Positions 10,703 through 22,762 of a stretch of 64,000 nt of DNA are shown in pieces. Every line of letters starts with the position of its first letter. Position 1 is the stretch's first letter. Origin of the DNA: Ursus arctos (Eukaryota > Chordata > Mammalia > Carnivora > Ursidae); NCBI RefSeq assembly GCF_023065955.2, contig NW_026623056.1, positions 85,931,256 to 85,995,255 of the forward strand, written 5' to 3'. Under the pieces are notes generated by a model. That model worked only from the letters and a program-made list of their open reading frames with translations, had not been told where the DNA came from and did not search any database. The position numbers were made by a program, and so were the translations under genes.

Positions 10703-10899
10703 TTTTTTTTTTAAAGATTTTATTTACTGATTGATTGACAGACAGACAGACAGCCAGAGAGGGAATACAGGAGGGGGAGTGGGAGAGGAAGAAGCAGGCT
10801 CCCAGCAGAGGACCCTGACGTGGGGCTTGATCCCATAACACAAGGATCACGCCTGGAGCCAAAGCTAGATGCTTAACGACTGAGCCTCCCAGGTGCCCC
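10703..10899 (-). mobile_element. CAN-type SINE in the B1 5' flank with 15-bp target duplication
   Basis: Reverse-strand SINE: T-rich tail first, 'gaagaagcaggctcccagc' in the middle, and the tRNA-like head 'cctcccaggtgcccc' at the right. Both sides carry TAAATCCAACATTCC (10688-10702 and 10900-10914). The empty site is seen at B2 (about 23979), B3 (about 30718), B4 (about 51266) and B5 (about 58857), so the insertion is specific to B1. It sits about 670 bp upstream of the B1 ATG. Confidence 0.92.
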
Positions 10900-11570
10900 T
10901 AAATCCAACATTCCAATCAATACCTTGGCCCCCAGCGGCTTCATAAACATCCCCTCCCACCTGGAGATCCTCAGAATCACACAGAGGGAGAGCCCAGCCC
11001 ACAGCCAAGTCTCAGCACAGGACTGATTCTCTATTTCTCCTCCTTGAGTTTCTCCTACGAAAGGAAGGGGACCTCTACCCTCAGAAGCACTTTCCCCACG
11101 CCAGAAATTTCAATGCACCTCGGAAAAACCCAAGCATTCCCATTCCGCAGAGAAAGGACACATTCCCGAGACAATGTCTCCACTCCTTTTTCCCTTTTGT
11201 GGTTTTCCCAAAATTATTTTAGGTCAACTACTGTGAATCCCTAGCCCCCTTATCCCATCACCAACCACCTTTCGCGAGCATTTCAGTCCAACCTGAGCCA
11301 TTGTTTGCCTCAAAAGAGGGAACTTGAGAGGGTAGAATCTCGGCCGGGTTCAAGGTGCAGCTGATGGAGGGACACAACTGGAACATTTGGCCCCTCCTAC
11401 AATGGAGGGACTGAGGCGGGGCCTTGGGCACTGGGAGCCACAGTGCTGGATCCTAGAGCACAGGTGCACTGGCATCTCTGTCCTTGTCAGCCTCTGCACC
11501 GCCAGCCCTCCGTGGGGCCCACAGCACCATCTGCTCAGCACACAGGGCAGTGCTTGCGCTGCACACCGCC

Positions 11571-14500
11571 ATGGCGTCAGCCCCCCGAGTGGCGCTGGTG
11601 ACCGGGGCCAACAAGGGCATCGGCTTCGCCATCGTGCAGCAGCTGTGCCGGCAGTTCACGGGGGACGTGGTGCTCACGGCGCGGGACGAGGCGCGGGGCC
11701 GGGCAGCTGTGCAGCAGCTCCAGGCCGAGGGCCTGAGTCCCCGCTTCCACCAGCTGGACATCGACGACCTGCAGAGCATCCGGGTCCTGCGCGACTTCCT
11801 GCGCAAGAGTTCGGGGGCCTGGATGTGCTGGTCAACAACGCGGGCATCGTATTCAAGAGTAAGGACCCGGGAAGACTTAGGGCTGGAGACTTCTCTCAGG
11901 GCACTTCCCGTGGGGGTTGGGCGTGGTCCCTGAATGCTGCTGGAGGGTCAGAGCTCCTATGGGGTCGAGAAGGGCCTCCCTAGGGAGAGAGGCTAGACTG
12001 CAGGCACAGGGAGAGAAGAAGCCTCTGGCGGTGGCAAGGTTTTAAGCCCAGAGCTCCGTGGCATTGCCGTGGATTAATCTCAGGGACCTGACGGAGATTT
12101 TTGCAAGTTTAATTCAGTTTGGATCAGAGCATTTCAGTGAATGTTTAAATTATTTTGTGATAAACGCGAACCGCCAACAGAGAGACACAGAAATCCCAAC
12201 AGCACTTTCCGCTTAACTTCCTGGAATGATGCCAACTTGCCAAGCTACACGGCATTAAACCACACACGTCACATTGGGAAATTACAGCTCACTAGCCCAG
12301 AGATTAATGACAATGCACCAGGTTGCACGTCCAAGAACATGTAACTGTCACTCCTGGAATCCTCTCCCATGGCCTCTATTCATTAATCTATTCTCCCCTC
12401 ACCTAACAGCTGCTGATCCCACACCCCTTCACATTCCAGCAGAAGTGACTATGAAAACAAACTTCTTTGGTACCCGAGCTGTGTGCACAGAACTGCTGCC
12501 TCTAATGAAAGCCCAAGGTGAGCCTCATCAGGGGCCCAAGCTGTGGTGTTTCTGGTATGATCTGCCCCTGCCTCTCTGTTCCGAATACAGACCCAGGCCC
12601 CTCTCCCTGCTCAGCCACACCAGCCTGACTGCTGTGTCTCCACCTAGACAGGTGCCATCTGCCTCAGGACTCTTACACACTCGTCCTGCAGTCACCAGCG
12701 CCCTCTGAACCCCTGATCCTCACAACTGGCTCTGTCCTTTCCTCAAGTCCTCATTGAAATCTCTCCTCAGAGAGGCTTTTTTTGACTCCATGCCACTCAC
12801 AGGGGAAATTCCCTGAGGATTCTTTCTCGACCCATTCTCCTCCCTCTGCCTGTCTCCCAGAAATTTTATTCAGACTAGTGGACTCCTCCCTCTCCAAACT
12901 CCTCAGGCCCCCCTAACATCGGTCACCGGCGTAGAACATTCTCAGAGCTCCAGACACACATCGTTCTCTTCCTGCTTCTCCTTCTCCTCAGGGTGCCCTC
13001 TACCCCCTCCCCAAATCCCACCCTTCCAGCCCCCAACCTACACCCCCATGTAAACATCTACACTACCTAATGACACTCACCATTACCCAAAACCACCCTC
13101 ATCACAGACCCCACCATCCCACTCACCACGAATAATGAGGTCACCATGTCCAGCACTTGATTAGGGACCAGGTCCTAGGAGATGCCCTATGGCCTTTATC
13201 CCCACGCCTCTCCTCCATCCCAGCTCTACAACACACACTCGCCTTTCATTTCTGTATCCTTGCCACCCTCCTAGACACGTGGCTTCTTCAGTCTCTTCCT
13301 CTCGGGGCATTCTCTCTGCTCTCTGAGGGCTTGCTTACTCCCAAAAGTCCTTCCGGGTCAAAGCCCAAGCCCTGGGCATCACCTGTAGGCATCTCTGTCA
13401 TCAGACCTGCCAAACTCCAGGCCCATCCGCTCCCTTCCCCTTCTATACTCTGCACAAAACAAACTCCTGAATTCCTTGCTTGTCAACTACTGTAATACTT
13501 CCCCACGAGAACGTGATGCAGGGAACCACCACCCTTTTACTACACTCATTAAGACAAGCTGATGATTTTAGAAAGATTAAGATCTCTAGCATGAACCGAC
13601 GACATGCAGGTACACTTGACTCTGTTCTGCCCCTGATTCCTCTTCTGTCCTGGAAATTTCTACAACTTCTTTGAACACTGGCTTCACTGGTATCCAAAGG
13701 ACAGCTCTCTCAGATATCACCGACTCCTTCACTCATCACAACACTTGAGTGGGATGGAGTTCCTTGTGCCACCACCACACATCCTACAGGTATTCCCTTA
13801 GGAGGCAAAAATGACTTCTGGCCGAGAAATTTTCCTCACTGACTGAACAGTGTTGGTCCATGCTGTGTGTTGGCCTTGGACCAGAAAGAGGAGTGAGTGC
13901 TCCCCTGCATTTGCTAAGGCAGGTTCTCATCAAACAATTCATCTTGCCTCAGGGAAACTAGACTTTATGGACATGGAAATGCAGGCTGTCTTCTCAGTGG
14001 AAAAGCAGGGTTTTCTTGCCTTTTGACATAGGAGAGTTCTTCCATTACTTGAGGGGATGGCAGCCACTGCGGCCATGTTACCAGGACTTTCCCTTTAGGG
14101 AGACTATCTGGGAGAAATCATAACTAGCACAACAAAAGCCAATACCGTCCCTCCTCTCCCATACTTCACAACCTAAGACAGAAAGAAAATCCTGAATGAC
14201 TTCGTCAGTTCTCTGTGGGGGCAGAACACATTCCAAGGCCCGTGTTTGCTCTGGTTTTTGGCATGGAAGGAGAAAACAAGACAACTGTGAGCCTAAGGAC
14301 AATGAGGGATAGCAGATGTTGATTCTTCATTAAATCGTTTCTTCATAATAGAGTTTTACTGAATTAATGAGCCACAAAAAAAAAAAAAAAAAAAAGCAAG
14401 AATCTACAACCACCAGGTGCCCCCATTGTCTTCACCAGGCAGTCAGTATCTCGGCCATGTATGTCCTTTCCCACATTCCATGGCATTCCCCCCATCCCCC

Positions 14501-16194
14501 TAAATTCATATTCTCGAATTAAAGGATACACTCTCTAAAGTGATAAACACTTCTCCTTCTCTTTCTCTTTAATTACACTATGCATTTATTTTGAAAAAGA
14601 TATTAAGAAAATACTCATTTCAATATAAAAACTGTAAACAATTACTCATGTCAATATAAGTACAGTGTTATAAATAAGAACTATACTTTCAAAAACGACT
14701 TATTGGGAACTCTGTAATGTTTACACTTTTAACAGCTTTATTGAGATACAGTTCACATATCGGACGCTTCCCCCATCAGATATCCAACTCCGCGGAGTTT
14801 AGTAATGGACAGAGTTATGCAACCACCACTGCTTCTAGATTAGCACACTGTCCAGAGCCCAGGGAGATCCGGTGCCCTTAGCTACCAGCCCTCTGTTCCC
14901 CCATCCCCCCTGCCCCAAGCAACCACCAATCTACACTCTCTCCCTCCATTTCCTTTTCCGGACATCCCATGTATGGAGCATCACACCATGAGCGGTCTTT
15001 TGTGACTGGCTTTTTAATTTTGAATAACGCTCTTAGGGGTCATCCATGTTTTAGCACCAACATCATTTCTCTTAAAAGCATCCATTTAACAGATTCGTTT
15101 TCCACAGCTCCTTTCCATGACCATACTGCCAGGACATTAGTCACTCCTTCTGAGCCAATAACAACCCCAAAAGGAGAAAACCCTTGCAGTTCAGCCCACT
15201 GAGGAGACTTGTTTTTCCTACCGAGAGCACGGTGACAATCTACCAGACCCGATGCAGTCTGCTCACCTTCAAGAGGCCCTCAGTTAAGTGATCAGCTCTT
15301 TGTGGTTCCGTAGACACCTATTTATACAACACTGCCCGAGTGGCCACAAGATCTCCATGTGGTCCCAAAGGGGGCTTATGAGGAAAAGCGGCTCTCTACT
15401 CATGACGTCAGGGAGTGCCTCCTATCACTCTGCTTAGCACGTTCCTGTATAAGGCACGATCTTCTCTTTATGGGACAGCTGGTCACTGCCCAGACCGATT
15501 GAGATCATTTGTCTCACATCCTCTGAGACATTATGGGTAAGACAAGGTTCAAGACTGTATCATGTCCGTCACTTACAGAGGCAGTGTTCACTAACACTCA
15601 GCCAACTGGGAATTTGTCCCAAATGGACAAATGCTAGCAGTTTCGGTATTCATCATCCTCGTGCATACCATGCTACATGACTCTCTCTGTTGTATTTTAG
15701 GCAGAGTAGTGAATGTGTCTAGCGTAATAAGCTTCGCAGCCCTTAAATCATGCAGCCCAGAACTGCAGCAGAAATTTATGAATGAGACCATCACAGAGGA
15801 GGAGCTGGTGGGGCTCATGATCCAGTTTGTGGAAGACACAAAGAAAGGAGTACAGCAGAAGGAGGGCTGGCCTGATATACAACTAGTCCCATAGGCAGTG
15901 TCCAAGATGGGTGTCACGGTCCTGTCCAGAATCCATGCCAGGAACCTGAGTGAGCAGAGGAGAGGGGACAAGATCCTCCTGAATGCCTGCTGTCCTGGGT
16001 GGGTAAGAACAGCCCTGGGTGGACCAACAGTCATCAAAAGCCCAGAAGAAGGAGCAGAGACCCCTGTCTACTTGGCCCTTTTGCCCTCGGATGCTGAGAG
16101 GCCACATGCGGAGTTTGTTATGGAGAAGAAAGTGGAACGATGGGCACTCCTCTGTCAGTTACCTTCCTGGCTCCCACCTCTACTCTACCCATGA
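11571..16194 (+). pseudogene. psi-B1: CBR1-like gene, frameshift in exon 1 and stop at catalytic Tyr
   Basis: Exon 1 (11571-11858) starts at a strong Kozak ATG (accgccATGG) and encodes the SDR start MASAPRVALVTGANKGIGF. It is 288 nt rather than 289: one base is missing near 11806-11812, so RKEYGGLDVLVNNAG becomes out of frame. The donor (GTAAGG at 11859) is intact. Exon 2 (12410-12517) is normal. Exon 3 (15701-16194) is the same as in B0, with TAG at 15892-15894 in place of the catalytic Tyr and Ala-Leu for Asp-Met after WVRT. The GC-box GGCGGGGCC is kept at 11415-11423, so the locus may still be transcribed. Two independent lesions make a working enzyme impossible without editing or readthrough. 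Confidence 0.88.
12518..15700 (+). other. Intron 2 of psi-B1
   Basis: The last 2.4 kb repeats bases 1-2395 almost exactly (offset 13304-13305), including the A-run, the ancient L1 fragment and the CRE. The first 0.8 kb is a C/T-rich tract shared with the other type B introns. I see no gene in it. Confidence 0.7.
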
Positions 16195-16234
16195 CTGACC
16201 AAAACAATGTTATACTGTCAACAATATCCTTATC

Positions 16235-16268
<34 letters not shown>

Positions 16269-18715
16269 TAAAGAATCACTATCCCTACCGAGTACCCACA
16301 TTGAATTAGCTACTAATTCTATAAGGTTTCTTGTGATTTCCTCTGTGATATAAGAGGAGAAAAATTGGCATCAATGATAATAATGAATGGAAGAAAGAGA
16401 AGAAATAAAAAATTCTAAGTAAATATCCATGTGTGCAGACTGTTTCATGGCAACGAATCCAAGTATCACCATCATTTAGTACACTAAGTACTAAGGACCA
16501 CCCTAAGGAAGGTCAAGAAAAGGGACAGATTAAATGAGCGCTTGGTAAACATTAGTGAAAGGTCCAGAGAGTAAGTATTTTGGCCTTTAAAGGCCAATCG
16601 TCTCTGTTGGACCTACTCAAATCTCCTGTTTTAGTTTGAAAGTCACCACAGGCCATATAGTAACCATGAATGGGGCTGGATTTCACTGGCGAGCATACCC
16701 GCTGAGCCTCTACTATGACATGGGAAACCCCACGAGAGATAGACATCCTCTGTGGTCTCGTTAAATATCAAATTCACTGGGGGAGAAACAACTGCGAGGT
16801 GTGAAACGGGAGTGGGCGCTTCAGATACATCTCTAGGACCAGCTGAGACGAGGGGAAAGTGAATGTGGATGGGTATCAATGGATATGAAAGAATGATTGT
16901 CAAATCTCCCCAAGGTGAATGTGTTATTCACGTAGGGATAAAGGGTCACCGGGTTTGTAACATTAACGCGGGTCAGCAAAATACCAACAGAAGGGGAACA
17001 CGTAACGACAGTGAAACATTCGTCATTGTTGCGGCTAGTCTGGTGAAGACATGGCTGTCCACAATACTATTCTTTCCACTGTCCTCTTTGAAAGCTCTCA
17101 ACACAAACAGCAGGACACTAAAAGGTCCTGGCTCTGCCACCTAACCAGGTGACCTTAAGCAAAATCCTGCATGTTGCTCTTTGTCAGTGTCCTCAGGTGA
17201 ACAAGGGGGCGTACGTCATAGCACTGCTGTGAAGAGGAAGTGAACTGATACAGGTGGACAGGCTGAAAACAATGGCCAGGCAAAGTGTCCTCCATCATGA
17301 GCCCCTGTAGTGGGGCCTGACACATCCATGACCCTGAGCGGAAGTTCCTACTGCCCCACATCCAGCCTGGCTCCCCGTGGGCTCCGTGAATGCCCACCAC
17401 GTCCCTCCCCTCACAGAAGTATCCATGTGCTACAGACCCGTCTCCTCTCATGATTACTTTTCACTCTTCACCGGGGATTTTCAGGCTAACAGAAAAGAAA
17501 ACCGAAGGCCCATGCAAGCAAGCTTAAGTCTTTTATTTTGAAAGTGAGGTTTCCTTTGGGGCCCCTGGCTGGCTCAAATGGTTTAGCTCGGCACTCTTCA
17601 TCTTAAAGTTGTAAGTTTGAGCGAACCCAAGTTGGGTGCAGAGATTACTTAAACATAAAATCTTTTAAAAAATAAAATAAAATAAAAAATAAGTACCCTG
17701 TTTCCTTTAGTTTTCCCTTCAGCAAGGCTGTTGATTTCCTTCCTGTTAGCTTGTATTTCTTTTCTTTTTTTTTATAATAATATTTTTTTATGTTATTCAC
17801 CATACAGTACTGTATGGTAGCTTCTATTTCTAAACTGACCCATGAGGAAAATCAAAGTCTAGGTCAAGACAATAGAATCTCTACTGCTAGTTTGGAAATG
17901 TAACCTGGTATCACAAAGACCTTTTCTCCTCGATACTTTAAAAATAATCCAAACTATCTACACTGCTTATTAAGTGTGAGGTTGGACTACAAGCAGGCAT
18001 TGTAACAATCATATGCACATGTACCCATGGAATAAAACATTCCAATCACTGGCCTGTCTCACACTAATTTTCAAAAACATCCCCTCGCGCTGGGGCCCCC
18101 TGGAATCACACAGAGGAAGGAGCCCTGCCCACAGCCAAGTCTCAGCACAGGACTGATTTCTCCCTCTTGATTTTCCCTTAAGAAAGCAAGGGGATCTGTA
18201 TCCTGAGAAGCAGTTTCCCTGGACAGACAACTTCACTGTATTTTAGAGGAAAGCAACCATTCCCATTTTGCGGAGGAAGGACACATTCCCAAGACAATTA
18301 CTCTGCTCTCTTCTTTTCCCTCTGAGGTCTCCCAAAATAGTTCACTTGAATGCTATCAATCTCTAGTGCTCTATTAACCCGTCACCCACCACCTTTGTTG
18401 TGGGGAGCACACCAGTACTCCCTGAACCACTGCTTGGCTCAGAGTTGAGATCCTAAGAGGAAGGAGTCCTCATTGGGCTCAGAGTGCAACCCTGGAAGGG
18501 ATGGATCTGGTATAGGCTCACTAGGGAACCTTCTGGAACATTTGGTCTCTCCTTTGATGGCGAGACTGAGGAAGGGCCTTGTGCTGAAGGAGGCACAGCA
18601 CTGGAATCTACAACACACTTCCATTGGTATCTCTGACTGTCTACACCACGAGCCCTCAGTATGGCCTACAACACAATCCACTCACCACACAGGGCCTTGC
18701 TTGACCTTGATGACC
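16195..18715 (+). other. Spacer between B1 and A2
   Basis: A near-exact repeat of 2890-5429 (offset 13286 after the shorter TA tract): microsatellite 16235-16271, hAT-like fossil, MIR, SINE 17558-17692, the tiny L1 tail, then the A2 5' flank. One visible difference is A to G at about 17240 relative to about 3948. Confidence 0.75.
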
Positions 18716-21700
18716 CTGTCATCAACCGCTCCCCTGCTGCTGGTGACTGGAGCCAACAAGGGCCTCAGCTTCGTGCTCCACCTGTGCCAGCAGTTCTCGG
18801 GGGACATGCTGCTCACGGTGAGGGACGAGGTGCAGGCTGTGTGGCCACTTCCACCTGCTAGACATCAACGCACAGCAGCTGCGCCATATCCGACTCTCTG
18901 AGCAAGGAGTACGGGGGCCTGGACGTGCTGGTCAACAACGCAGGCATCGCCTTCAAGAGCAAGAACATGGGAACACTTAGGGTAGGTCCCCTCCCTTAGG
19001 GGACCCACCCAGGGTGGGTTGGGGATGATGCCTAAACCGCTACTGTGGGACCCAAGCTCCTATGGGATCTAGAAGGGCCTTCCTAGGGAAGGAGGTCAGA
19101 CTGGAGGCACAAGGAGAGCAGAAGCCTCCGGGACTTGCACGCCTTTCCAGCCAGAGCCTCTTGGCATTGCCATGGATCAGATCATCGGGTAACTCACCAG
19201 ATTTTGCAAGTTTCTCTCTGATTGGATGTGAGCCATTTGGTGAATGTTTAACTTATTTTGTAATAAACAACAAATTACAAACACAGATACCCAGAGATCC
19301 CATTGTGCTCCCTTCCCTTGCCCTCACCCGATGGCGTCAACCAACAAAGCCACGCAGCGGCAATGCACCAGATAGATCACACTGGGACAATACCGTTCAC
19401 TAACACAGACATTCCCGAGAATTCACCAGATGGTACATGCAAAACTATGTTGTTGTCACGACATGGAATCTTCCCTGATGGATACTGCTTATTAATCTAT
19501 CCTCCTTCTCAAAATAAAATAAGACGAAATCAGAGAGGGAGAGAAGCCATAAGAGACTCTTAATTATAGATAACAAACTGAGGGTTGCTGGAGAGGAGGT
19601 GTGCGGGGGGATGGGGTAACTGGGTGAGGGGCATTAAGGAGGGCACTTGATGTGATGACGACTGGGTGTTATATGCGACTGATGATGAATCACGAACTCC
19701 ACTTTGAAATTAATAACACACTACACGTAAATTAATTGAGTGTAACTAAAATACAATTTTAAAAAAATCTATTCTCCACCTCTAACAGCTGCTGATCCCA
19801 CACCCCTTCACATTCCAGCAGAAGTGACCATGAAAACAAACTTCTTTGGTACCCGAGCTGTGTGCACAGAACTGCTGCCTCTAATGAAAGCCCAAGGTGA
19901 GCCTCATCAGGGGCCTAAGCTGTGGTGTTTCTGGCATGATCTGCCCCTGCCTTTCTGGCCTCATCTACAGACCCCTGGCCCCTCTCCCTGCTCAGCCACA
20001 CCGGCCTGATTCCTGTGTCTCCACCTGGACAGGTGCCCCGCTGCCTCAGGACACTTACACTCGTCCTACAGTCAGCAGCGCCCTTTTTCCCACTGGTCCT
20101 TCACTACTGCCTCTGCCTGACCCGTCAAGTCATCATTCACATCTCTCCTCACAGAGGCCTTTTACTCACTCCATGCTACTCACAGGTGCAGAACCCTGAT
20201 CATTCCTTCCTGGACCCTTTCTGTTCCCTCACTCTCTCTCCCACGGATTTTACTCACACTAGGTCACCTGCCTAGAACATTCCCAGACCTCCAGACACAC
20301 ATCCTTCTCTTCCTGCCACTCACGCTCCTCAGGATGTCTTCCCAGACCTGTCCAGCCTGGGGGAAGACCCCTCCTCATGGTCGCCAGGAGGCCTGCACAC
20401 TCACATGTGGCCCGAGTTGCTGACAGCCTCACACCAGTGGTACATTTCCACATGGATGGGGCACCTGTACTGCCCCCCACCCCGGGCTGTAATATTGGAT
20501 GTCTCTTGTTGCATAACCCCCTGTTCATGCATTATCCTCATTCCTCCTCCTCCCACCTCCCTCTTCCACCTGACATCCCCATTCACCTTTCAAAGGGACA
20601 TCAAGTTCAGCCTCTGTGCTGGTCCTGATTACCTGCAATGATACTAGTCGAAGGAGTGCCTTCCCTCCAGTCCACTCCCATTACTATAGGAAAAGGCTGC
20701 ATAAGTCTAGAATGAGTGGATTGTTTTAACCACAGCTATGTTCACTGTCATCCAGGTTTCCCAGGTGGGGGAAGAGACAATTCGCTCCATTATTCCCTTA
20801 GGAATTCCCACATAAAGACTTAAAGCTATAGTTATACAGTTTCTTCTTTCAAAATTATCCCTGCTTCCCATTTCCACAATTGCAGCCCTGGTCCTGGGAC
20901 CACGGTAAGAGTGGGAAGAAAAGGAAGTTGAGATAATGTAGGGAAGAACTATAAGGTCAAGTTAGCATCTTCCCCCACACCCTCTCCCCAGAGTCCCCAG
21001 CGAAGCAGAGGAATCTGTCCAGTGGGATGGTCCCTTGGCACCCACCCCACTCATGCTGAGTGTGAATACGTGCAGTGAATGTGTCTAAGCCCCACGTACC
21101 TTTATCTCGTGTTTGAGACAACCGGGGATCCAGAGGCCTGTTCCACTTCTCTGTGGAAACACTTGTCTGCAGAAGAGAACGTGTTGCTTGGCCTGCAGAA
21201 ATGTAACACCTTAGTCCAAAAAGTTGCAGCATCTTCTGTTCTCATCCCGCTATACTGCTTGAACACTGGCATCTTCTTCTGGGTTTAACCAAAGCTTGGT
21301 CCATAATAGTGCCTTGACTCGTCCGGACCCATCTGGAGCCTCTCAAGCTACTACCTTCCACCCAACTTGCCAGCTCTGTGCAGGACCTTCCCCTTGGGCC
21401 ATCTCTCCCATAACCATCTCCAGGCTTTGTCTCTTTTGCTGAGAAACACAAGAGTCATTAGCATTTTTTGCCTCACAGGGTGCACGAGTCCATGTCAACA
21501 ATTACCCCAGCTCTGCATGCATTGCTCCAGCTCTCCCATTTCCACTCCTCTCACGGACTAGATGGCCACTTCATACAGGCACAACAGGATATCCACTTGC
21601 TGGTTCCACTCCCATTCCAGTCTTGTGAAGGGTTCTTCCGAGGGGCACTGACATGTCCAGCTTTAATCTGCCCCCTGAATTGCCCCACTGACTTCCATAA

Positions 21701-22762
21701 GCCCATGCCCCTACACAGATCTCTTTCAGTCCCCTGGTTTTCCACTGCCTCTCTCCATGACTGTATTCTCAGGCCATAACACACTCCCAAGTTCATAAAA
21801 TCCCCATCATAGACTCATCACCATGCAAGTCAGACCAGGCTAATAATCTGTCCTTACCATCCTCAAACAGAATAGCAGCCTTCCAAACCAGATGGAACGG
21901 CCCTCCTTACACCATTCAGCTCTTTACTGGTCTGTACAGACCTGATTGTAGATGCCTCCCCACTGACCATAAGATCCTCAGGTGGTCCCAAAGGTGGCCT
22001 GAGGTAGAAAGAGGTCATCCACTCCTGAAAGCAGTGAATGTCTTCTTACATGCTCCTTAGCAGGTTCTTCACAGCGTTTCCATTTTCCCGCAGAACACCT
22101 GCTCAGTGCCTCCTCCTTAGAGTATTTCTCAGGCATCATCAGAGACTTTGTGGGTATGACAAGTTTCAAGACCATATCATTGTCGTCACTCACACAGACA
22201 GTCCTCGTTAACGCTCATAGCAAATTAATGAAGTCTCAAGTGGAAATTTTCTCCAACAACATCTTAGCAAAATTGCTATTCGTCATTCCTGTGTCTTTCT
22301 ACATGACACTTTGTGTTGTATTTTAGGCAGACTGGTGAACGTGTCTAGCATGGTGAGTCTGAGAGCCCTTAAAAACTGCAGCCCAGAACTACAGCAGAAG
22401 TTTAGAAGCGAGACCATCACCGAGGAGGAGCTGGTGGGGCTCATGAACAAGTTCGTGGAAGACACAAAGAAAGGCGTGCACAGGAAAGAGGGCTGGCCTG
22501 ACACCGCCTATGGAGTGACAAAAATTGGTGTCACCATCCTGTCCAGAATCCATACCAGGAACCTAGTGAGCAGAGGAGAGGGGACAAGATCCTTCTGAAC
22601 GCCTGCTGCTCTGGGTGGGTGAGAACAGACATGGCAGGACCTAGAGCCACTAAAAGCCCAGAGGAAGGAGCGGAGACCCCTGTCTACTTGGCCCTTTTGC
22701 CCTCAGATGCTGAGGGGCCTCATGGGGAGTTTGTTATGGAGAAGAAAGTGGAAAAATGGTGA
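18716..22762 (+). pseudogene. psi-A2: CBR1-like, decayed exon 1 plus frameshift in exon 3
   Basis: Exon 1 (18716-18958) shares all the lesions of A1: CTG start, GLSF, central deletion and GC donor. Exon 2 (19789-19896) is intact. Exon 3 (22327-22762) lacks one G in the codons after the catalytic YGVTK region (near 22564: AACCTAGTGAGC instead of AACCTGAGTGAGC). The frame becomes RNLVSRGEG and stops at 22596-22598. It also has Ser for Pro in the CCPGW motif (CCSGW, out of frame here). An L1 3' end occupies about 19510-19767 before exon 2, as in the other A genes. The 1-nt deletion is shared with A4 but not A1. Confidence 0.88.
19510..19767 (+). mobile_element. L1 3'-UTR fragment in intron 1 of psi-A2
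   Basis: Copy of the insertion at 6224-6481, carried along by unit duplication rather than inserted anew. It has the same flanking near-repeats and the same distance from exon 2. Confidence 0.8.

Larger units (their letters stand above)
9476..11570 (+). other. Spacer between A1 and B1 including the B1 5' flank
   Basis: It holds possible AATAAA signals (9674-9683) for type A transcripts, the A-side copy of the hAT-like fossil (about 9800-10010), a reverse-strand SINE (10703-10899), and the GC-box region just upstream of B1 exon 1. An antisense frame of 146 codons (9816-10256) is also open in some other copies, but I do not regard it as a gene. Confidence 0.6.
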
